Below are positions 55,606 through 64,000 of a DNA stretch of 64,000 nt, one piece after another (position 1 is the first letter of the stretch; each line of letters begins with the position of its first letter). Below the pieces are notes generated by a model. It did not search any database. It was not told where the DNA came from and saw only the letters and a list, made by a program, of their open reading frames with translations. The stretch comes from Anseranas semipalmata (taxonomy: Eukaryota; Chordata; Aves; Anseriformes; Anseranatidae): NCBI GenBank assembly GCA_013399115.1, contig VXAA01003837.1:387571-451570 (forward strand), read 5' to 3'. A program made the translations under genes and the position numbers.

Positions 55606-55609
55606 CCTT

Positions 55610-56000
55610 TTGCGTGGCTTGCGGTTGAAACCCTAAACCGGCTCATCCGGCGGTGCGGCCGGTGGGGAACGGGGCCGTGGAGCGCAGCCTTGGCGCAAAC
55701 CCCACGTTGGCTCCGCATAGCCCCCGGTCACTTGCGCCTGATGGAAAAGCACAGTAAAGCTTTTGCTTCCTGGTTTGCGTGAGCACCGCTGCCGTTTCCG
55801 TCGAGGTCTGCGAGAAGAGCGGGCGGCCGGCAGCGTTTTGGGGCGGTTTGCAGAGGGCTGGCGGGGCAGGGAACGGCCGTGGGACAGATCCGCGCACGCA
55901 GCCTTCATCCGGCGGGGAGCGAGGAGCAGCGCGCTTCTGCACGTGCAGCCACCGCCAACGTGCAGCTCGGCTTCGAGCACCGGCAAAACCACGGGTGTCG
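55610..56000. promoter_or_regulatory. Orphan CpG island
   Basis: CpG density is high for about 390 bp (for example CATCCGGCGGTGCGGCCGG near 55648 and CCGGCGGGGAGCGAGG near 55908), in contrast to the CpG-poorer flanks. No annotated promoter is nearby, and the nearest recognised gene starts 25 kb away. It may be the promoter of an unrecognised transcript, an intragenic island of a gene extending beyond the window, or a GC-biased hot spot. Confidence 0.5.
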
Positions 56001-59000
56001 TCATCCTGTGGCTGCTGCAGAGCGTGGCCAGGGTGGGCTTCAGCCTGCAAATGCCCCCCAGGCCCCCGGCCCCCCCCCGTTTTTCCCAGGCCAGTGTTTG
56101 CCAGTGCTAGGTGTGCAATGCATCGCTCCCCTGCAGCTGCACAGCAGATGAGCGGTTCGCTCACTCGTCTGGCAGTGCTCTGCTCTGCCTGCAAGTACTC
56201 CCCGCTCACACGTGCTCTTCCGAAATGTGACCGAGAGGCAAAAGAAAAGAGCAGCTCTGGCCTTCCCCTTGCCAAGCTCAGAGGCTGAGGCATCCTCGCT
56301 GCTATGCTTATATCCAGGGCCGGGGACAGATCCCAGGTTCACTAGCCCCTCGAAGATTATAAAATGGAAATTAAAGGGAACGGAGCAAAACAAGAAGGGA
56401 ACCCCAAACTTAAAACCTTGTATTTTGCTTTTATCTTCTTCCTCCTTGTGTTTGTTTTTGAGCATCAGCAGGGGGTCTGGCCATGCCAGCTATCCCCACA
56501 TGTGAGGTTTGGGTTAAATTAACAGAAATGCCAGCTGCTTTCCATGAAGAATATTAAGTTTTTCTTAAAAATTTGCAGCTGAAGCTTGTGGGTTTGGGAA
56601 AATCCCCCAATCCCAGCTCTGCAGCCCAGGGCACCCTCGCTCCCCTGGGAACACTCCAGCATCTGCAGGTGCCCCGCACATAGCGAAGCCCCACAGGGAT
56701 GGAGCCGGAGCTGTTTGCCTTGGGCTCCCCAGGACGCAGCCCCCGACAGTTTCCCCCCCTTCAGCTCTCCCTAACCTCGTGCTTCACCACTCAACAATCC
56801 CCACTTTTGTCCTTTCCCAGACTTGCTTCTCCCCAAGTGCCAATTCTGCCCGCTGCGGGATGTGCCTGGGGTCTCTGTGCTTGTACCCAGCTCCTCCCCA
56901 CCGGGCAGAGCTCAGCGGGGCCAGATCCTGCAGCTCTGCCCCATGCCCGTGGCACTGCTGCATCCCCCTCTCCGGCCCCTCCACCGGAGCCGCAGCCTCC
57001 CCTGCGCCCCGCTGTTATCCGATATCGCTGTCTCCGCTCCGGGCTCCTCCAAGACCTTTTTCCACCGCTTGTCTCTTCTAATTTGGCTCCTCGGATGCCG
57101 GATGCGGGTGCAGCCCCGCTGCCTCGGCGGTGCCTTGGAGCCCGGCGGGGATGCTCTCTGTTGCTCACACGGATCTCTCCGGCCCGGCCAGCCCTGTGGC
57201 TCGGCGGAGCTTCAAACGCTGCGGTGAGCCCGGTGGTGATGATCCAGTGCCGTACAGCTGGGACTGAATGGGGTCTTGGCCACCTGGTTTGGCCCCTCGG
57301 AAGGGACAGGGAGCCCTCAGTGCACCCACCCTGCCCAGACCCCCAGACCCTGGATCCTGCAATGTATGGGGTCATTGGGGTGTCCGTGTTGACCCCCCCT
57401 ACCTTTTTGGCACAAAGACCCTTCCCTCCTTGCAGCCAGGGTGTGGGGTGGCTCCCGGCCGAGCAAAGAGCATCCATTGTGAGCTGGTGCAGGGCCCCTC
57501 GGCAGGGACAGGATTAGGTCCCTCTTCCCTTGGCCTCTGGAGTAGAGCACTGTGGGGATGCCTGGTAATTATACAGCCCGCTGAAGTGCTGTAATTAGGG
57601 TATTGTATCATTTGGCAGCAGGAAAAATGAGGGCGCAAAGCAGAGGAGAGGGCGCTGGTGCTGCAGATGGACACGGAGGTCCAGGGGTGGTGGGAGCCCT
57701 GGGGACTGGATTCATGGGGTGGGGAGGGGGCTTCACCGGGCACCCCAGCTCTGTGGCACCTGGAGGGAAGCAGGGAGGACAGGGACTGTCCCTGTGCTTC
57801 TGGGGGTGGGGAGGGATGGTCATCTTTTTTTTTTTCCTTTCCTAACAAAAATCAGGTACTTGCCAGGAAAAAAATAAAGCATATTTTCCGTCGTGTCTTG
57901 GCCGTGGAAGTGGGGCTGTGACAGCCATGGAAAAAGGGAGGGATTAGGTAATGTCCCGGGAAGTAAATAAATAAATAAATGCAGGGGTGGAGGTGTGGGG
58001 GGGAGACCCCAGAACAAAGCACAAGCCCCCCGCTGCCGTCGTCTGAACCGAACGCTCCGCGCGTTGCCCCTGCAGCCTCCGCGGCGCGTCGGGAGGAGGC
58101 TGCTCCGTGCAGTGTGGTGTCCTGCTGCGTGCTGGAACGAGAAGTACGCTCCTAACCGCGGTGCGAGACTCTGGGAGCAATAAAACCTGGCTTCTCTTCC
58201 CCCCCACCCCCTTCCCTTTCATTCACGCGCTGCATTTCCTACAATCTGATTTCTTCTCTCCATCAAGTCCAGGTTTCACGTTCCCGAGCATCGGGCTGCG
58301 GTTTGAGAGGAGCAGTGGAAACTCCCTGGCGTGGAAAGGTGCCAAAGGCAGGGGGGTGCGAAGGAGGGGGGAGAAGACGAGGGGCCATGCTCACTGGGGG
58401 TGTGGAGGCTCGCGGGGGCGAGGACCTGGAAGCCCTGCGCCCTGCTGTGCACCGTGCAGGTTCTTCGTTGCCTCTGACCTGTCTGGGGCTGGTGGTGAGG
58501 ATGCGAGGAGACAGGACCCTTAGCGTGAAGCCCAGCCCGCTGTGTACCCTGCCCTGTGCCCACGAGGACAGCACCTCAGAGGGTCCCATCACCCTGAGGC
58601 TGCCCCAACCCCACGGGTGACCCACGGGAGGGTGGGAGCGGGGTCTGCTGGTCCCACCGCCTCCAAGCCCTGCCTGTGCACATCCCACGGGGCCCTTCCC
58701 TGCCTGGCTGATCGCCAGCGCAGTGCCCTTTGTGAGACATCTGGGGGAGAAGCGAGAGTGCTTCACCCCGCTCCTGAGCGAGATCTGTATTTACAGGGAC
58801 CTCAAATATTTATCTAAAGCACAGGGCTCCAGTGGGGACGTTGGCACAGGGCAGCCGGGTCCCTTCCGCGTACTCACTCCATCCCCTGCTGTTTATCCGT
58901 TCCCTGAGAATTGTCCCGCTGGGTTTTGGGTTATTCCTGCAAGAGCCCCACAGCACCTCTCCTTCTCATGGGGGCTGCACTGGTCTTCAAAATGAGGAAA

Positions 59001-59590
59001 AATGCTGGGATCTCCAGCTCTTCCCTTCACTGGGGAGCTTTGAAGCAATTTGGACAAAACCTTGAATGCCATACTCTTTCATTTGCCTCTCGCTCTTGGA
59101 CGTTTAATCCAGCACCTGGCAGGAAAACATGCTCCACATCCCCTCCTTGCCTGGCATCATCCTGGGGCTCCTTCACGCTCCTCAGCCTGGCTCTTGGCTC
59201 TGGGAAAGCCACTTTGACCCGGGGCCTGCTTTCCAATTAGCAAAGTATTATTTCCAGCCCTTTGCAGCGCCAAAACAAGCAGGGCTTTTCTGATCGCTGC
59301 TCCCTTGGTGGCAGCTGCCAGGGCTTTGTTTTCTGACAGCCTCGCAAGGGACGAGTTGTCCACCCGAATCCAGCTGCTGGCTTTGGGGCTGGAAATGGCA
59401 CTGCCGATCCCTTGTGTGATGGAGAGGCGTGCAGTGGCAGAGGAGGGGGCTCACGCCTTCCCTCACTCTGTTTTTAATTCCCTCTTCTTTGAATGCTTCT
59501 CTGCAGCAAGGCAAAGGCAACGGGCAGGTACAGGAGGGGACAGCAGAGCATCGGGAGGGACATAGCTGGGGGGACGCTCCCTGCAGAACC
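56001..59590. other. GC-rich intergenic DNA, no supportable gene
   Basis: Smaller CpG-rich patches occur near 57000-57220 and 58020-58170. An AAAT tetranucleotide run sits at 57964-57980. No coding exon, repeat family or RNA gene can be named. Confidence 0.5.
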
Positions 59591-59599
59591 AGGAGGGTG

Positions 59600-59970
59600 G
59601 CATGCGGCTGGTCAGGGGCTCATTAGGAATTAATTCCCAAATGAGTTCTGAATTGGCTCCTGTTTCCATCACCCACCCGCCGTCTGAGAGCGGCTCAGCC
59701 TGGCGAGGGGCGGGCTGTGCCGGCTCACCACGGCCCGTGTTCTCATCAGATAAAATATCCAGCGAGAAAGAAAAATGAGTTTCTGGATTAGGTTCTGGCA
59801 CGAATAAACACTCGTGCTAGATTTTGCCAGTCCTTCAGGAACTGCAAGCATTTTCCCAGTGTCAAATGTTCATGCAGAGAGTGTACACATAATGACAACG
59901 ATTATGTCAGACATTACAATGAGCAGAGCTCTGGGCTTTTGTTCATAACAATATCTGCAGATCAGTGTGT
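59600..59970. promoter_or_regulatory. Candidate conserved non-coding element
   Basis: The stretch holds CATTAGGAATTAATTCCCAAATG, with the perfect palindrome GGAATTAATTCC, and CATCAGATAAAATATCC, CATAATGACAACGATTATGTC and CATTACAATG. It is lower in GC than its flanks and contains no long open frame. The TAAT-rich palindrome could be a homeodomain dimer site; activity is unproven. Confidence 0.3.
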
Positions 59971-62900
59971 TAACTTCTTGCTCTACTTGCTAGATTCCTC
60001 GTGCTGCAGCACTTTGAGGCCAAACGCTGTTTGCGGACAGGGAGGTATGTCCCGTCTGAGCAAAGACAGCATCCTGCCAGCACCTTCCCTGCAGTGTGAC
60101 AAAAGGTATGTCCCCACGCTGTGGCAGAGGGGATCCGGGGCTGGGAGAGACGTGTGGGGCACGTGGGCTCCTGGGGCTGCCACAGCCCGAGCATCCCAGC
60201 AGAGGATGCGGGATCGCGCTTCTCCTCCCAGCAGGAGGGAGGTGGCAGCCCGTGGCCAGGCCACCAGGGAGAGCAATGCCTTCCCGGGGCTGGGGGGGCT
60301 CCTCCTGCCTCCCCATGCCTGCGGGATGGACCTGGGACGGGAGCTGGGGGGCAGCTGGGCAGCTGGCTGTGCTGGCAGTCAGTGAGCACTGGTTCCCCAT
60401 AGAGCACTTCTGGGCATCACCTCTGCTCGCGTGAGTGTGGAAGGCAGGGGAAAGCCCGGCGCCCGCAGGAACATCTTTTTTCCTTGCTCCAGGCCCAGAT
60501 GCTGCTCTCGGAGGCCTCCAGTGACCAGGCAGGAGCTGTCTGCTGGGAGCACAGGAAAGCACCAGCTCCAGCGACTTCGCTCCATTGAGAAAAATGACAT
60601 CTGTAGGCTGAGAGCGAGAGGAGCGCTGGTGGGAAATAACAAGGCAACGCAAGCTGAAGCTAATCTCATCCTCTGATTTTCCTCCAGACCACTGTATTTG
60701 TTCACAGTCTTTCTTTGATAAAATTGCTAGAAAATCAGTGGCAACACAGACTGAGCAAAGAGAGGGGCAGAAAGAGTGTGAGAGAGAAATCAGCGTCAGC
60801 AGATGCAGAGGGGGCAGGCAAGAAGAATGAACACGGGAACTTAACTCAGTTCAAGAGCCCTTCTCCCCAGCAGCCTGCATTTCTGCTCCTTTTGTGCAGG
60901 ACTTTCCCATTAATGTCCAGTGCTTGAATCTGTAAATTAAAAAAAGAAGAGATGGAAAATAAAGACCTTTTGTTCTCAAGGCTTGAAGCAGCTGGACAAC
61001 ATCTCCCAAGACGATGGCTGCACAGATGAAGCCAAGAGCAGGCACCAGTTTCACATCAGCCCTGAGCGGGATTTTGGAAGCCGTGTCTCTCACTCACCCT
61101 TCTTCTTCCTTCCTGCAGCTTGTCAGGAGCTGCCCGTTTGGGATGCTGGCGGGGCACAGCAGTGCCCTTACAGCTGTAAGGTGGGAAATGGGGAGGGTAT
61201 CAGGACTGCTTTGATCTTAGCCAGAGGCTGCACAGTGGGAGAGAGGCTCCAAGCAAAAGAAAGAAAAAAAAGAGAGCAAAGAGCATTCTTACCAATCTCC
61301 GGCACTTTTTATTGTAGGTGGAACCGGTAACCCCACCTGTAATGCAAGCAGCCTGACACTTCCACTTGCAAGGCTCTGATTTCATTTGCCTTTAGCTTTG
61401 CCAAACAAATCACTTGGGCTGGCTTTTCTAGGCTAGCTGCACGTTAGCCAGAACAGCACCGCCATTTGTAGGAACCGGGCTAAGGAAAAAGAGGAGCGTT
61501 TTCTGTAAGAGAGCTCTGGCAACCTTCTGCTGTGGCAGGGAGATGTGCTTCACACAAAAAGGAGTATTCTGGTGACGGCGTGAAAATCTGCCCAGACGTG
61601 GCCAGGTTATAACCTCTGGAAAGCTGCAGGCTGGCTGGTATGTATGGCAGCAAAAAGGAGAGACTGGATTTAAATCCACGTCTTTTATAGCCCAGTGCAA
61701 AAGGAAACGGGCGCAGCCTTGCTCTAGGGCACTGAAAGCGTTAACGCCGAGCGCAGCCCCCAGCCCCCATACAGACAGCAGAGCTTTTCCTGGGATGTGG
61801 CAACGCAATCGCTAAAACCCACACAGCAATCCACCGTCCCAGCCCAGGCGGGGGATCTGCTTTCCTTCTGCTTCCCCTTTGGGGAACCACGTGCCAGGAG
61901 CGAGCCCAACCAACGCCGCCCCCCCAGCCCTGCGCGGAGCGCGGCCGGACCCCGCGCCAGACCCACGCCGTCTGAACGCGGCAGCGTCCCCCCCTGCCAA
62001 GAGCTTTGCTTTTAGGAAAGTGTTTGCAGTGATCAGTCGCTCCGCTCTTTTACCGCTTGCCAGAATAGCTTTTACCACGTGGCCGTGCGGGGATTTGTGT
62101 TTCAGACGTGTCCAGGTATGGTTTAAAGCCTGCTTGCTGCTTTCCCCCTCTACCGGGGCAGATGTGGGACCCCAACGCCTCCCTCCCAGCAGCCAGGACC
62201 TGCTGGGCAGTGGCCATGGCTGGGGCCAGATGCTGGCCAGGGCGCTGCGGCCATGCTGGCGATGGAGTGGTTGTCAGCGCTGAAAGGCAGCAGCAGGCAC
62301 GGGGTCCTCGGGGCTGGCATCCCAACGCAGAAACAAAATCCCCCGTCTTAAGTGGGTGTCTCGACGCCAGCCCTCCTCGCTGCAGCTGGGATCTGTCCCG
62401 CTCCAGCTCCACCCATCATTTAGGAAAGTCACTTTCCTGCAGATAGATCAACTGCGAGGAAGGGAGTTTCCATCATTCCTGTGCTGGTCCAATTCTGACC
62501 CGTGGAGGGGACGGGGTGGCCGAATCCCTCCTTGCTGCTGCTGCCTGGGGTCTGCTGGCATCAGGCGAAGCCTCCTCAGCCCTCTGGGCTGGCATCTGCA
62601 GGCGGTCGGCACGTGGCCTGGATGGCCGAGGGGCTCCGGGGGAGCCAGGATCGCAGCCACGACACCAGAGAAAATTGCACAGCTCAAAACCTACGGAAGG
62701 AACAAGCGGCGAACGCTCAAACTGGGTCTTGGCACCCAAGCTAGCCCCATCACCCTGGCCGGGAGCACCGAGAGTCTCCGTAGCAACCTCACCTCAATAT
62801 TTAGCACCACGCACACGTGCCCAAGCAGCCTTCCAGGGCCGTTTCCAGCAGGCTGGAGCATCGCTGCTGAGCCGGCTCCACCGCTGAGTCACCGCCAGCT

Positions 62901-64000
62901 GAAGGGTTCCTCCTGGCTTGCCACGACCCGGTCTGCTCGGCGCTGGTTGAGCTCATGGCCAGCGTGGTGCCTCCAGGAGAAGCAAGGCTAGGTGGCCCAC
63001 CACGGCAGTTAGAGAAAGCCAAGGTCCAGAGGATAGAGACCGTCCTTCACAGCCGCGGGATGAAGAGGAAGGAGATGCGCTCAGAGAAGCGATTTGCAAA
63101 GGGGTAGATGACAACATCGGGCAGGAAAGCCACCATTCCACCACTGCTGTGACCCAGGGAAGGATGGGGGAAGTGGCAATGAGTACCGGGAGCAGAGAGG
63201 AGAAGGTGGAGGGTGCAGGAGCTCAGCACCTGGACTGCTGAGGGGCAGAGTGAGAGGTGTCAGAGGAGGACTGCTAGGGATGATGCAAAAGTTACAAGTG
63301 ATGATGAAAACCAGCTGGGGCTCTCAATCAAGACAGGGCAGAGAGGAGATGGGGCGACGCGCTGGGGAGATGTGTGGCCACGAAGTACCTCCAGTCTAAG
63401 GACCTAGGTGGGAGAGGAGGTGTTCGGTTGGTGAGCGAAAGACTACCCAGTGAGAGCGAGAGCAGCAGCACGGAGGCAGTCAGAGCCTGACCCCAGTTCA
63501 GGGCTGCAAACAGAGCCCACGGCTTGCTTCATCATGCTGCGCCTCGACGGCACAACCAACCACAGGCTGTGTGAAGCCTATGGGGACCTCAGAGCTTGGG
63601 ACCCGGTGAACCCTTCAGCTTTGTCCCCAGCCCTGCACCTGCCTTCAGCCCAAAACCTTCCCCTCGGTGCCCCCGAGCGTCAGCGTGGAGGCACGGTGTG
63701 TGCATGGAGAGGAAACAACCCTGCTCCGAGCGGGCGGCGGGCGAATGTTTTATGAGAAGCAGTTACAGCCATTCTTAGAGGACTTTGGCTCCGAGCCCCT
63801 CTGCCACATTCTTCGGAGAGATCATATCAAAAACTATTTTTGCTAAAAATGTAGTGGTAACAGGCTCCAGATGTCTGCTGTTATGTAATAGGGTTTGTTT
63901 TAATGGATCCGACTTCCAGATGTGCTGCTTGGACTCGAGGCGTCTGCCGGGTCCTCTGCGGAGCAGAGGGAGCAGCCAGCCCCCAGCCAGCCCCAGCCGC
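59971..64000. other. Intergenic DNA to the window edge
   Basis: No gene is supportable. A small CpG-rich patch lies at 61910-62000. Near the end, 63740-63910 is an AT-richer patch with ATTTTTGCTAAAAAT, an inverted repeat resembling two MEF2-type cores, and GTTTTAATGGATCC. The next gene must lie beyond 64000. Confidence 0.45.

Noticed and set aside
56699..57517. 272-codon open frame
   Set aside because: GC-driven, with overlapping frames on both strands and no recognisable domain.

Overview
The window is nuclear DNA of a bird. It carries two vertebrate genes with canonical GT/AG introns, an avian-type growth hormone-releasing hormone (GHRH) precursor and ribophorin II (RPN2). It also holds a few decayed CR1-type repeats and a long GC-rich, repeat-poor stretch of the kind found on avian micro- and intermediate chromosomes. 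GHRH and RPN2 are also neighbours on human 20q11.23, so this is the avian counterpart of that block. The species cannot be fixed from the sequence alone. The assembly has one N gap (30444-30521), inside RPN2 exon 2 and intron 1, and one ambiguous base at 37975.

Layout. At 1-500 lies the upstream region of GHRH, with a TATA box at 508-515. From about 538 to 6640 is GHRH (+ strand): one non-coding exon and five coding exons giving a 172-residue precursor. From 6640 to 10890 is an intergenic region holding an old LINE reverse-transcriptase fragment. From about 10900 to 30650 is RPN2 on the minus strand, with 17 coding exons. It converges on GHRH and starts in a CpG island at about 30200-30950. 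Its last intron holds two CR1 3' ends, and another intron holds an ancient SINE-like fragment. From 31000 to 64000 I can support no protein-coding gene. That part holds a TATA-type motif divergent from RPN2, several tandem repeats (a TGTCR-type pentamer, a GGATGGA-type minisatellite, nineteen perfect CCTTT units, a decayed tetranucleotide tract), an orphan CpG island at 55610-56000, and several islands of lower GC rich in homeodomain-type sites that look like candidate conserved non-coding elements.

How the genes relate. GHRH is a hypothalamic releasing hormone and RPN2 is a housekeeping subunit of the ER oligosaccharyltransferase. They share a syntenic block, not a pathway. The most interesting coding observation is in GHRH exon 5. 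The C-terminal part of the precursor aligns with the PACAP/VIP hormone and sits exactly where the sister genes encode their second hormone. It looks like the remnant of a two-hormone ancestor.

Limits. Nothing could be searched or aligned by computer here. Conservation of the non-coding islands, repeat family names and promoter activity are inferences from reading the sequence.
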